Positions 52,051 through 63,927 of a stretch of 64,000 nucleotides of DNA are shown in pieces. The stretch lies in assembly GCA_907163375.1 (NCBI GenBank), contig CAJQUW010014406.1, forward strand, positions 248,001 to 312,000. The letters run 5' to 3'. The position numbers and the translations under genes were made by a program. The notes beneath the pieces were generated by a model. That model ran no database searches. It worked only from the letters and a program-made list of their open reading frames with translations, and was not told where the DNA came from. This DNA is from Prostheceraeus crozeri (taxonomy: Eukaryota > Platyhelminthes > Polycladida > Euryleptidae). How positions within the stretch are numbered: the first letter of the stretch is position 1; the number at the start of each line of letters is the position of its first letter.

Positions 52051-52372
52051 AACGCTAATTGTCGCACACGAATGCGGCGAAGATTAGTTGAGTTGGCCCG
52101 ACAATTCTCAATCAGCAGAAGTACTGCATACTTTATTGTCCGTCGCTCCATGGAACCACCTCGTCAAAATACATGGGGTGGAGGAGACACAGAAAGCTTG
52201 ACAATGAAATGCTGAGAACGATAGCTGACATAGTAAATAAACATCCTCATTATACTGTTGATCAAAAAAATAAGGATTTGCGATTAAGAATGCCTACGAA
52301 ACCGATAAATCGAAGGACTATACTTTATTCAACCCTCATTGGGAGACTCATCCCCATCATAAAGAAGTTGTG
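52051..52372 (+). pseudogene. Transposase DNA-binding (HTH) fragment, IS630/Tc1-like
   Basis: Two adjacent frames read RRRLVELARQFSISRSTAYF and IVRRSMEPPRQN, then after one shift RRHRKLDNEMLRTIADIV with NKHPHYTVDQKNKDLRLRMP and RRTILYSTLIGRL. This is the paired helix-turn-helix region of a Tc1/mariner-superfamily transposase. The catalytic part is absent. Broken fragment. Confidence 0.6.
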
Positions 52373-53027
52373 AGAGGACGAAGTTGCAGGGGAGGGAATT
52401 AGCTAACTGGCTTATGATTGAGATGAATCAGAGGGAGGAGCTAATATTGACGAAAGTGGCATAGATTTATATTGTGCCCGCGCCCACTGGCCAACGAGCA
52501 GTTCGAGTGGTTCTACGAATGCTGAAGACCATATTAATTCATGATAGGTTTGTTCAAGTTTTAGTGCAACCATTCGATCGATTTTCGAGTGTGCAACCTC
52601 TCTAGCTGCCTTTAAATGTTCCGAACCGGAAAGTTGAAACAATCTGTAAATGTACCTTTCGTACCATTTATGGGTTTTGCCATGACTTTGCATACATGTG
52701 ATGTAATTTGCTCAATGTCGATAAAGCTGACCAATCGGGTCGAGAAATTGTCGCAAAACATGATTAAATCGTAAGAAAAAGAAAAATTTCAACAACAAAT
52801 TTTTCATTTGTATTCTTATATTATTTGGCTATTACAACTTTCGTGAAGCTTTCATATGTTAACGAAAAGCAGGCAAATCTTGAGCAGAATAAGTAAAATA
52901 TACCACCAATACATCTTGAGCAGAACAAAAAAATGTTCTGCGCTTAGAAAGTCTTATGCCACAACTTGAAGAGATCATGAACTGTCTTGATGCATTTCTA
53001 TGCGTTTTAATTATGTTTCTTTTCGAT
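52373..53027. other. No gene or recognised repeat
   Basis: The sequence between the transposase fragment and the next MITE piece shows nothing I can support. Confidence 0.4.
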
Positions 53028-53434
53028 GAGGTATATGAGGATGTGGTCAAATGTGGCCATTATTGGACGAAGTATCTATCGATATTAGATTGCTTATTAA
53101 ATCTGAATGTATTTAGCTTTATAGACAAATGAGCATGAGCACAGCGCTTCAAGATATGAAGACATTCCATGGAAAAATGATGGTTCCAGACGTAGTACTT
53201 TCACTAAATCAGGGAAAGTATGCAAATCTCATTTTACCGAATCCAGAGGTAAAATCTGCTTTCCATCGAATTAATATGTATTCTCTTTGATCCATATGTT
53301 TCTGTTATTTTCGTGTATTTTTCTTTGATTTTTTAAACAAGAAGAGGAAACGGGTAGATTTGTAGTGACCATATTATGTGCTTCATTCTGTGAAAATCTC
53401 ACTTTCAGCATCGTTCCCTGTAGAAAGTTCCACG
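53028..53434. mobile_element. Palindromic MITE, diverged right-half fragment
   Basis: Matches the centre and right arm of the 723-bp MITE (ATGTGGTCAAATGTG ... GAAGACATTCCATGG ... GCATCGTTCCCTG). The terminal GTCCGG is lost. Confidence 0.6.
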
Positions 53435-54490
53435 AAACGCCCACTCAATATCAAATAATAAACCAGACTATATAATCAAATAATCAAATAATATTGCCAG
53501 ACTTTCACATCTATGGAAGTGTTACAAAAAAGTGGAAGTGACATAAAAAACTCGCTTGAATATTAGTCAACAATCTGTCTGTCTGAGAATTGTCATAATA
53601 TAAAAGTAACAAATTCAGCTTCAGCAAAACAGCTATATTTAAAGGCGCAACTTTTTTGTCGACCTCTATATTGTGCCATCAAATGTTTCTTTGTGACAAA
53701 GTAGTAATATTCCTGAAGTACAGAACTGCCTTAAATAAATTGCAAAAGCAACATCACTTCTTGTATCCTCAAACATATCACATGTAAACCAACTGCAGTC
53801 GTTGAAAATACAGTCACGAAATCATAAAACTACGTAGAAATGTAACTTGAATGCAGATAACAAAATGCGACATCACAAACTTGCGACATTACTACCTTCA
53901 TCTGTCCCGCATTAAAAAAAGCAGAAGTATAACCAATGCAATTCTTCTAAAGTCCAAATCTTTGTTAATCCTTCCGAAAATAACTTAATTGCGTCTCTTT
54001 TTAATGTCATTGAGTCGGGAAAGCATGATACAAAATCGATTGCCCCAATTACATGGCATAAGTGACGTCTGTTACAGATGTTTCGAATGAATTATCTTGT
54101 CGGCATTTTCAGTGATAATTTGTGTCGCATTAGCACTTAGAATCATGAGATATAAACGCAAATCATTTTTCCAAAGCTGGGATCTTCATTTGTAGGATAT
54201 TCATTTCTCAAAGTTGATCAGACTAATTCAAAAATGTTGGAAGTTATTAACGGAATTAGGAAAGAATCTATTATTCATCATGCATGACGTTACAATCAAA
54301 AAGAAACCGATTTTTCTGATTTCGAGAAATCTGTCTTTTCATTTTGCTTTCGCATGGATGGAGCTCTATATATATCCATAGTAAATAGTAATGGAGGAAG
54401 CCAGTCGCTGTTCGACCATCGTTGAGGTCATAGAAATCCGATACTAAAAATTCAAGGACTGTGTATAAATGCCATTTTTTAATATTACAT
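53435..54490. other. No gene or recognised repeat
   Basis: AT-rich sequence, with short ATCAAATAAT repeats near 53,475-53,490 only. Confidence 0.4.
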
Positions 54491-54492
54491 TA

Positions 54493-55894
54493 TACTCACT
54501 GACATAAATAATGAAACCAACTATCATTGACTTGAATGGAAGTTTGTTTCATTTTTTTCTATGGTTTGAGATGATATCTCGCTTTCTATGTATCACCATT
54601 GAACTCCATATGATAAGGGAAATGATATAGGACCATCAAATTTCAAAATTTGATATTGATCACAGTAACAGCTAGAAGTTGAACAGAATCACCACCTACT
54701 GCTGACCAGATTTGACTTATGAAATGGCGCACGATAACTTTACCAGAGGAATGGCAATTGGGATGATGCGTTGTAGGCAAAGTTCTACAACCGTTGCGAA
54801 AGAATTGAAAATTTCAAGGGTCGTTGTATGGAGGTGGTGGTGTCGTTGGAAAGCAGAAGGAAATGTGGAAAAGAAGAACGGATCAGGAAGACCAAGGGTA
54901 TCATCCAAGCGGACAGATGCACGCTTAGTTTTAGCCGCTAAAAAGGAAGCAGATTTGTGTCCGTCCCGAAGCTAATTGTGTACTGGAAGGTTGCTGGGAA
55001 CGTTGCCTGTAGCGTTCGAACTGCATATCGAAGATTGCGAGAAGCTGGTATACAGTCTCGACGACCCGCTGTGAGAATTCCGCTGAGCCTGGAACATCGA
55101 AGGAGACGAGTGACGTGGTGTCAAGGTCATCAGTCGTGGAGTGACAGTCAGTGGGAACGTGTGCTCTGGACTGATGAATCGAGGTTTACTCTCGATTTCA
55201 ACAATTGTCGGATCCGTGTTCATCGCTTGCCAAGTGAACGATTTGCTCCATGTTGCGTCAAAGAACACGACCGGTACGGCGGCGGTAGTGTCATAGTTTG
55301 GGCCGGTATCTGGCACAATGGAAAAACACCCGCAATCGTAGTGAAAGGAACATTGACAGGACAGTGATATGCCGACGAGATCGTGACACCGGTCGTGGTT
55401 CCAGCAGTGACATCGAATCAATTGATTTTTCAGGATGACAACGCAAGGCCCCATCGCGCTTCAGTGGTCTCTAACAGGATAGCAAGCAGTGGAATCCCAA
55501 CCTTGGAATGGCCCTCACGTTCTCCCGACCTCTCCCCCATCGAGCACTGCTGGGATGAACTTGGTCGCAGAGTGAGGGAGAGCTACAACCACCCACCAGT
55601 GTCTTTGAAGATGTTGGCCGACAGACTGATCGAGCAGTGGAACCTCTTAGACCTGGCATTCATCCAGCGACTGTGCTCATCCATGCCCTCACGCATGGAT
55701 GCCTGTTTGGATGCTCGCGGTGATCACACCCGTTTCTAACTTAAGTTGATAAAATCATGAGTATCAAATTAAATGTTTTTGAGTAAAGAATTCGAGTTCT
55801 CCTTTTACAAACAACAAATAAACGTACAGTACAACCAAATTTAAGTCATAAGTATTCATATCAGGACTTGTTTCATTCTTTTTGTCACTGAGTA
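54493..55894 (+). mobile_element. Tc1-like DNA transposon (1,402 bp)
   Basis: Flanked by TA (54,491-54,492 and 55,895-55,896). Terminal inverted repeats TACTCACTGACATAAATAAT (left) and, read inward, TACTCAGTGACAAAAAGAAT (right) match at most positions over 25 bp. It contains one transposase gene with inactivating changes. Confidence 0.85.
54712..55739 (+). pseudogene. Tc1-like transposase, inactivated
   Basis: In order: an N-terminal helix-turn-helix (GMMRCRQSSTTVAKELKISR), a GSGRPR hook, then the DDE domain with Asp in LWTDESRFTL, Asp in IFQDDNARPHRA and Glu in RSPDLSPIEHCWDELGRR (DD34E spacing). The C-terminus is SMPSRMDACLDARGDHTRF, the usual Tc1 end. The total is about 340 codons, the normal length. 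It is broken by a frameshift around 54,960-55,010 and by an in-frame TGA at 55,365, so it is not functional but is fairly young. Confidence 0.85.
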
Positions 55895-55896
55895 TA

Positions 55897-56030
55897 TTTC
55901 TCAAGACACTCGTCATCAACGCAGTGCAACTGTGCCACAGACACAAATTGCCCTGTGTGCGTGTTTGGGTCTAGAGATGACTTTCCTCAGTACTGATGGT
56001 CACGGCCAGAACTAGACTCGAGGGGCAAGA
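55897..56030. other. No feature seen
   Basis: Short spacer between the Tc1 element and a dispersed repeat; nothing recognised. Confidence 0.4.
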
Positions 56031-56185
56031 AGATCAATTTTCCATTGAACGTAATGCAAATTCAATCCTGAATTCCGACGAACCAGAAGATTTATATCAC
56101 ATTATATGTACACAATCAGTAAACTTTGATCGTGCACAGTCGAGCAGTGTGGATGATATTTTCATTTGACGAATATGTCACTAGG
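56031..56185. repeat. Dispersed repeat, copy 1
   Basis: Begins GATCAATTTTCCATTGAACG. It matches 59,932-60,085 along about 155 bp, including GACGAACCAGAAGATT and CATTTGACGAAT. Family unknown, non-coding. Confidence 0.7.
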
Positions 56186-58335
56186 AAAAATTGAGTTAAA
56201 TATACTTGCTTTTCACTTGATAGACATGCCTGTAATCTGACCGCTGAAGTTAGCGTGTTCGCAAATGCGAGCTATCTCTGCAATGCGCGCGCTTGGCCAA
56301 TCACTCAAGCCAAAGACAGAAGAATATTTATGTCAATCTCTATCGCTTGCTACCATACATACAATGGCTGGCATAGGATTATGTCCGCTCTAGACTAACC
56401 CACACGCAAACGAATCTATCTCTGTGATTCATCCTCTTGACTTATAGAGTGTTTTATGAAGTCGTGCATGTTGAAGTCTTACTTTGTTGTAGATTTATGG
56501 TCATTGCTTCTTGGACGAGAGCGTTAGAGCATCGCTCGCTGTCATTGGACAGTTCATCATCCATTTGCCGATGGAGCAGTGGCGAATTAATTGAAATATT
56601 AATTATTATAATATTATTAGTGTAGATCAATCGAAAATCGCGCGATTCTGAATATTTTGAAAATTTCTTCTATTCAGTGTTTAGAAGCTTACAGCTACTC
56701 TAGCGTGCATTACTTCTTATTTCTATGCCATTAGCTCAATTATGAATTTGATAATTTCCATTAATATTGAGACTATGAGTTTATTAAGCCATAAGCATTT
56801 TTTTGCTACCTTGCTAATTAACTTCATACTGTATTTGCAAATCAATGAGAATACAGCACAGAAATCAAACTAATTAAAACAATTGATTAATCAAATTAAT
56901 CAGAACACATAAGAAGTCGTAAACAAGACATAAAAAGTCTTGAGAATCTATTAGGCCTTCTAGGAATTAAAGAAGTTCATAGAATTAAATCTAGGCTTAC
57001 TATGAAGCACCACAAGTACATGTACTTTGAAGTCATACATGTATTGATATTTCTTAATTTTGATTCTTTTGGTCCTCATCGACCATATTTTATCAAACAT
57101 GGGTGCAGGCATTTACCCTTTATTCCATCAATCTTGCAATACGCATAATTATGTGTCAATTAATTCGAAAAATTAGATCAATAACGTTTGAAAAATATTA
57201 GAAATCTTGTAGGCTATATGAGAATGCAATTGTTGCCGGTTTAAGTTGAAAGTGTACATGTTAGCGTAAATTAGGCATTGGTATCTGAGATTCACATTCT
57301 TTCAAAACGGAGATGGCGGATCACAGGACCTTCTTAAACTAGACAATATGTGTGATTCGTGCAAATCGTGCAGGCCTTCTATACGAACATGTTTAATGCT
57401 ATTGTATAAAATAATGCAGTGTGTAAGAATACATACAGGATTACCATAGAGATTTAATGTTGTGTGGAAATTAAAATCGCGTCACACGGCAACTCTTGTC
57501 TTGTTCTAGCCAAACCTGCACTATCCCATGTACGAGCATCTGGGCTTAAGGGTGTCGGTGTTGAAGTCAGCTTTATATGCAGTGCAATTTTCTCAAACTT
57601 TAAAGAGTGAATTGGAAACCGCCTCATTTATTCCTCATCAAGTGAATTTCATTAAGAGGTCATATTGAAAAAATCGCACCATTCCTGGACATTTAGGAAT
57701 TGCATGATCGATTCCGTCGCAAGATTAATCGAGCGAAATCGATTAACTGCGCCCGCCCGGAGCATGGAGCTCATTCACTTTATCCTGACGATGTTTAGCG
57801 GACACCTCCAGTAAAAACAGAAGGGAGGTCTATATATATTTTCCAAGGTTGTGAGCCGGCTCTCAGGCACATGATTCAAAACGAAATTGTTTCACGACGC
57901 GTAGGAATTTAATAATTCCAATTTTTCGACCAACACTGGCCATCATCAGGGAGAATAAAGGTAAAAGCGAGCGCAGAGCATTAAAGCCAAGCTATACCAG
58001 TTCACGATATGCAAAAGGAATTTGTGACTGGTCATGGTTAAAAGTGCACGAGTTGTCGGTCTGCTGATGCCAACACCGCGTCAGTTGACTTTATGGTCAA
58101 CTTCCAGAACATTTGTCAAGTTGAATAATGATGATGATGATTGATAGCATCGATTTTCAAGAGATATCCAAATCTTCTCTTTCACAAACTGTCTGCAGAG
58201 CACAATCAGTACATAACTTTTAAATGCACTTGAAATTCAACATTTCGCTATGGTAATCGACTTTTGTGCAATTCATGTCCATGTCATGCAATGAGTTTAG
58301 CCTGTCTCCAAGTCTACAGTGAATGAAATGAATAA
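56186..58335. other. No gene seen
   Basis: Contains TGTCAATCTCTATCGCTTGC near 56,332, repeated near 62,933. Otherwise AT-rich sequence without recognised features. Confidence 0.4.
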
Positions 58336-58338
58336 AAG

Positions 58339-58957
58339 TTAGCGAATTTTCATAAAAATTGAATGGAAAGAATCATTTATCAGAAAAACACTGCCATCTG
58401 CTACAGAATTCAATAAATCAATATGAGAGAGACCACAGACGCCGGATACATAATGATACATACCACATAGACACCAGTTATACTTTGAACATTCGTCCAT
58501 ACACCTCTTTCGACTTGGCATTAAAAAAGTGCTGTATGACACCCCAAGCGACAGCTTTCCTTCTACGTATAATGTCATATGCTTTCTTAGATTGATTATG
58601 AACTATTCCGAATACCACGTCTCTTTCTTGCTGTTGTACCTCGTCCCATGTCATCTTGCCGCTAACGGAAAGCATTAAGTTGCAAGTCTTGGATCCGGTC
58701 TCAACGGTTCCACCGACGCATGTGGCCGTTTGCTTACGATATGCTGCACACTTAATGACACTGGAACATGAGTCAATTGTTAGATCGGTATGGCTAGGTG
58801 AATGAAGACGATTTTTTATAACAGAGTAAAGTGCTGTGGTTGTGATTGGTACCAATAAAAAAATAATGAAATAAATGAATTCAGAGTGCGGCCGCATGCT
58901 GTCTTTCTTGTTCCTACGAAGTTCTACGAGTAACAGCAAATATTCAAAGTGAAACAA
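58339..58957 (-). CDS. Possible small host gene: membrane anchor and Cys-rich (PAN-like) segment
   Basis: Two overlapping minus-strand frames. The upstream one (58,478-58,957) begins with a hydrophobic stretch (FIYFIIFLLVPITTTALYSV) like a signal anchor, then a Cys-containing region (CSSVIKCAAYRKQTATCVGG). The downstream one (58,339-58,578) holds RKRCMDECSKYNWCLCGMYH and VSGVCGLSH, the Cys spacing of a PAN/apple-type module. They may be two exons or one gene with a frameshift. The family is not firmly recognised. Confidence 0.35.
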
Positions 58958-58959
58958 AC

Positions 58960-59931
58960 AAAGTAATGGGAGCTTCTTATGGAAATTTCACACAATGAAT
59001 TTAATTCTATGAATATGAGCAGTTTTTATAATAATAGATAAGCAATGGAGATACGCGATCTGCTTCAACAGAAGCTCTTAAACAATAAAAGCTATCCTTC
59101 GCATTCAATATTACTGAGAGGTATTGAATCTAGAAAGTCTTCATTGTCCATTAATAGACATTGGAAGCACAAAGTTAGTGAGACAAGTAAAAATTTGAAG
59201 TATTTATTGGGAGGATTGGAATTTTGAGAGACTTTTAAAACTGCTGCATGGAAACGCATGGACAAAATTCAGTGACTTCGTAAACTACAATGGCTATTGT
59301 CACGTTACGCCGATGACTACTCTCAACTATTAAATTCGAAAGAATAGCATAACACGTTAATTTCTTAAGTATGCAAATATTTCTGTTCACTGATAATGTT
59401 GCATTTTTTGTATTCTCCTTTCCAATGCGGAGGGCATGCAAGGTAAAAATTTCATTCTTCAGGGAAATGACACATTAGGCGCGCCCTGCCGCATTGAACG
59501 GCTATGAAGCAATTTTCCCCACCGTTGCGAAAACGTGAACTACTCAGTGTATGACAAAAAAATTGTCAACGATCTTCTCTTGATCCTACGGGCAGTCTCA
59601 CTAACGTCGCATAGTGTTGAGTGTGTAAAACACCTCTTATCTGACTTGTAGAACATTTACAGCCTCAGATAAAAAGATAAGTGCTGCTCGTCATTTGTCT
59701 GTAGACAACAATCGCACGAAGTTAATGATCACAGGTGTACCTTGTATTCTAACTGAGTATACAAAGACCAATCCTTCATCCCAGGGTTCAAGTAAGACTT
59801 CTCAGTGGTGTTGTAGTGTCACTCAGTGACACACAGATGAAGTCCATTCTAAACCCGATGTGACTAACTTTGGCGAAATTTGATGATCTTGGAAAACTTG
59901 AAAAATGTGAGAGGGGAAGAATAGAAGTACC
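58960..59931. other. No gene or recognised repeat
   Basis: Only short unsupported open frames. Confidence 0.4.
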
Positions 59932-60085
59932 GATCAATTTTCCATTGAACGTAAAGTGAATTCAAGCCTGAATCATGACGAACCAGAAGATTGAAACCAC
60001 ATTAAACCGACACATTCAGCAAATTTAGATCGTGAAGATTCGAGTGGTGTGAATAATATTTCCATTTGACGAATTTATCACTAAA
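59932..60085. repeat. Dispersed repeat, copy 2
   Basis: About 155 bp matching 56,031-56,185 with moderate divergence. Confidence 0.7.
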
Positions 60086-60714
60086 GGTAGTTTCACACAT
60101 GCGACTTTTCTTTTTGCAGCGCGATTGTCACTAGGATTTGGAATTGGCCTTTCACATTGGACTTCGATTTCTGCGACTGTCAATCATCGGACAAACCACT
60201 TCGATCTCTCGATTTCATGAGACATAGAAAGTGGATGTGTCTTAGCCTATTGGAGAGGAATGAACTCTGAATGCAAGCTTCAGTTGTATTTGCTCTTGTT
60301 CTCATCGAAATCGGTAGGAAATTTGTTATCAGAATATTATCTAAAATTTATTACATAGTTTGCTATAATATTCAAAATGAGCAAAAGATATTCATATTTC
60401 AGCAATTTTGTCTCGCCGTCTGCTCTGTATAATAGACATGTAGACTCATGTGATAGACATCGAAACCTCAGCAACTTATTCAATCAGTTGATCGATAAAA
60501 GTGGTCGATTGCGTCATTGCGTCATCTTTTCATAGCGCACGTCAACAAATTTTCACGAAACGACCACTTTCATGGTTCATCATATCAATAAGAACAGTAG
60601 CAACTTTCACAATCTACTGCATCTATTGTCAAATCTGCTGCTTTTGCAAGTGTTTCAGTCTAGTCAATCAATAAAGCATAGTGTATGGGCAAGGCCCTCT
60701 GGGAGTCTTGCATG

Positions 60715-61402
60715 ATATGAAAACAATTCTCTCCATGGTGGAAGCCATGCGAGTCATCAACTTCTTCATATTATGGGAATCATTTTTGTGTGTGAATCAC
60801 CAAAATCCGAACACTGACGGCTGAAAACGAAGTCGAAATGTAAATTGATGACATGGACTGACTTCAGTTATCGTCATTACTCGCGCATGGAAGGTACTAT
60901 TTTTTGACGCATGCAAAGGTCAAGAACCTCAACACTTTCGAACTTCAAATGTATTATTTGTGATAGAATTGTGATAGCTACTGAAGGAGATTGAGTAATT
61001 CGGAATGCGTTTTAATCACCGTAACATACTGTAGTCAGAAATGTTCTCAGATTGTCGTCATGTTCTAGATCGTTAGTGGGTCAAAACTCAAAATCGTCTC
61101 AATATCGCGCGATTTCCCGGAGAATTCTTGCGACAATTTATCCGCTTTTAAAACGCGCGACATGCGTGAAAGGCTCCATAGGCTGCAATGGTACCCTGGC
61201 AGGGTATCAACTGTCTTCCATGAACATAGGTTTTCAATTGTCTCTGTTGGCCATTGTTCCAAGAATTGGGGATTGCGAAGGCAAGAGTTTCTCTCCATGG
61301 TGGACGCCATGAGCGCCATCAACTTCTTCATACTCTGGGGATCAGTTTGGTGTGTGAATCACCAGAATCTGACTTCAGTCATTGTCATTAGCACGCGCAT
61401 TG
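60715..61402. repeat. Local direct duplication
   Basis: TCTCTCCATGGTGG.xGCCATG followed by ATCAACTTCTTCATA and TGTGTGAATCACCA is present at about 60,730-60,895 and again at about 61,289-61,402. The copies are diverged and non-coding. Confidence 0.65.
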
Positions 61403-61566
61403 GCTACAATATTGATTGATTTACACGAAGTGCGAGAACATCAGCGCTTTGGAAATCAAAGATAGTATTCCAGATAGAATCGGTTCTACTCATAGAAATA
61501 AACTGTTTATCTGAAGTTCGCTAGAATGGAAATTGACTCAAGGTCGCGGCACCGCCGGGGGAACTA

Positions 61567-62697
61567 CAGTCCGTTTCATAAAAAGTGGATCATCCTAAAA
61601 TTTGACTAAATAAAACATAAGTATGATACAGAAAGCATTTTTCATGTTATTTCATGTCCCTAATATATTTAAATGTCCTTATATAATCTGATAAGCTATG
61701 ATACAGTAACGGTTCTTAAGAAGCTATATTTTGTGGCCCTACCCTTATTGTCAATCACATTATCAATTCGTCTAGGCATTGATTCGATGATATCGTTGAT
61801 TTTTGACTGATCTAACTTTCTCAACTCTCGTTTTAACAGTGACGTAAGTTGTGATACGTCATCTGTAGGTAGCAGTGAACGACGAACGTTACGTTTTAGA
61901 ATACTCCATACATTTTCTATAGGATTCAGATCAGGAGAACGAGCTGGCCAAGATAATGTCCTAAGCCCTAATTGAGACTTGCATAAATTGACTCTACTAC
62001 TCCTGTGACACGTAGCATTATCATCCATAAATAACCAAGTCGATGGATCACCAAGTTGATCTGTCATTTGGCCAATGTTCATTCTTAAAACATTCACATA
62101 GCGTTCAGAATTCATGGTTCCTTGCTGTATGTGAAGTAGTTCTAGCAAGGCTGACACTTTGCCATTTGTGAATGTGATCTCGTTATTGTTCATTTGTGCT
62201 TTGTATTGTTTTCAACCGGTAAGAGATAGATTTCTAGCTGAAAGCAATCAGGAGTGCTGCCAACACCACCGCAACGAAGTCAGGAAGCTATGGAACATGA
62301 AGTCCAGTTAATCACATGTAGCAGTTACATTATTGTTGATGAATAATGGTGCTATACTGGCTCTGATTGACCGATTTTCTTTATTTTTGCTTTGCTTGAT
62401 AGCTTTTGGCTTGTAGAACAACATATTACATAACAAAGGAAACAAATGTAATTTTATAAGAGTGAGGTATGATTTTGTGTAACATTGATAAATGAAGATC
62501 AAATTATCTACTACTTTTTTTATCTATAACAGGAAAACAACTCAATATTTATACTTGAAATTTCCAACAATGATATTAGTAAGCACAACTGACATATCTT
62601 CCAAATTTCAGAGAAATTCGTTCAAGTTTGGCGGAGTTAGACAAAGTTGAAGTTAAGGCGATGTTTAAGGGTGATCCATTTTTTATGAAACAATCTG
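61567..62697 (-). mobile_element. Tc1-like element, internally deleted (1,131 bp)
   Basis: Terminal inverted repeats CAGTCCGTTTCATAAAAAGT (left) and, read inward from the right, CAGATTGTTTCATAAAAAAT, flanked by TA on both sides. The empty site is visible in the uninterrupted foldback copy at 50.8 kb. It encodes only the C-terminal half of a transposase, so it needs help to move. Confidence 0.85.
61696..62193 (-). pseudogene. Tc1-like transposase, C-terminal half only
   Basis: A 165-codon open frame with the second catalytic Asp (FMDDNATCHRS) and the Glu (ARSPDLNPIENVWSILKR), ending ESMPRRIDNVIDNKGRATKY. The N-terminal DNA-binding domain and the first catalytic Asp are missing, consistent with an internal deletion of the parent element. 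It belongs to a different Tc1 lineage from the copy at 54.5 kb. Confidence 0.8.
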
Positions 62698-62875
62698 TAA
62701 GTTGGGGCATGAAGAACCAATTGAAGGCTTCGATTTACTCATGTGACTGATTCTAACCCAATGATACAGACGTTGGCAGGTGCATCTAAGTGAACATGCG
62801 TGCGATTTATGTGCTGTTATTGTGCATTGCATGAAACTTAATTTCCATTTTAGAGGTTTTATTGTTGTCAATTTC

Positions 62876-63733
62876 TTTGGTTCAATTTGACGAAAATCAC
62901 ACAGGCCATAGAGAGATGAAAATACATGTATTTGTCAATCTCTATCGCTTGCTACCATAGAGGTCAGATTGTTAATTATCTATGTTATCTAGAGCGGACA
63001 TGAAACATTTCTAACATGCATTCATAACGGAGACTATATTATTTCAAAGCAGAGTCAATTGTGAATGTATCATTCAATGTTGTGTAGTTTGCAAATCTAC
63101 CTGTGGAATCACCAGATGGAAAACTTTCAATATTTAATATTTACTTGCATTGGACGAATCCACATCAAACAATATGCAACAGCATCTCTCAGTTATGTGA
63201 ATGTGTCAATGAATTGTAGCTGAAATGGTAGCCTGCAGTGTTGATTGTGGACGATTAGTCAGGAAAAGTCGTGACGAACAGAACAGAACAATCTTGATAA
63301 ACTGGCAGGCAACTGGTGTTTTCTGACGTCAGCCTTAGTGTCTTCCATGAACCTGAAAGATAATTCATTGGAAACAGCGATCAATCGGTGAGAATGACAT
63401 GGCCGACCATTAAAGATGAAATCACAAAATCACCTGTAGAATAGTTCAGAGGCATGTTGGAATATCATGCTGCTCAGGATCGCTTACAATGGATTATGAA
63501 GATCAAGCATGCAAGAATCATGGAAGCAAGAATCATAATTCTGTGGTAACAAGATCAATTTTTATTATTTTCTTTCATGTCTTCTACAGGTTTTGTTAAC
63601 TTTCCAATTTCATTCATATTCAAACAGGTGTCATATCTCATGTGGATCTTACTCTGCGAGAAAAACGTAGCTTATACGGCATTTACATCAGAAGTTATCT
63701 CAAAATATCGACCGAGAAGTCCTGAAGACCGTC
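62876..63733. other. No gene seen
   Basis: Holds the repeat TTTGTCAATCTCTATCGCTTGC near 62,931 shared with 56.3 kb. Nothing else recognised. Confidence 0.4.
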
Positions 63734-63736
63734 TAA

Positions 63737-63927
63737 GGCCTCAGCCACACTGAAAGCAAAGCAAACACGAGCATCCCGAGCGTATCGAGCAAACATATGT
63801 CCGTAAGGTATAAATCGCTCTGGTTTGCTTTGCTCGCAGTGTGCAACTGCTGTAATGATGACTTTATATTTGCTGCAGAACGTTTTGCTCGGAAATGCTT
63901 GGAAAAGCTCTCAGTGTGGCTGAGGCC
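63737..63927. mobile_element. PIF/Harbinger-type MITE (191 bp)
   Basis: Terminal inverted repeats GGCCTCAGCCACACTGAAAG and the near-complement at the right end, flanked by TAA (63,734-63,736 and 63,928-63,930), the 3-bp target typical of Harbinger elements. Non-coding. Confidence 0.8.

Larger units (their letters stand above)
61490..62875. mobile_element. Half-copy of the 493-bp foldback element, interrupted by a Tc1 element
   Basis: 61,490-61,566 and 62,698-62,875 together correspond to the right half of the foldback at 50,480-50,972. The uninterrupted copy reads AACTAAGTTGGGGCATG, and here the same site is split at TA by the Tc1 insertion. Confidence 0.8.
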
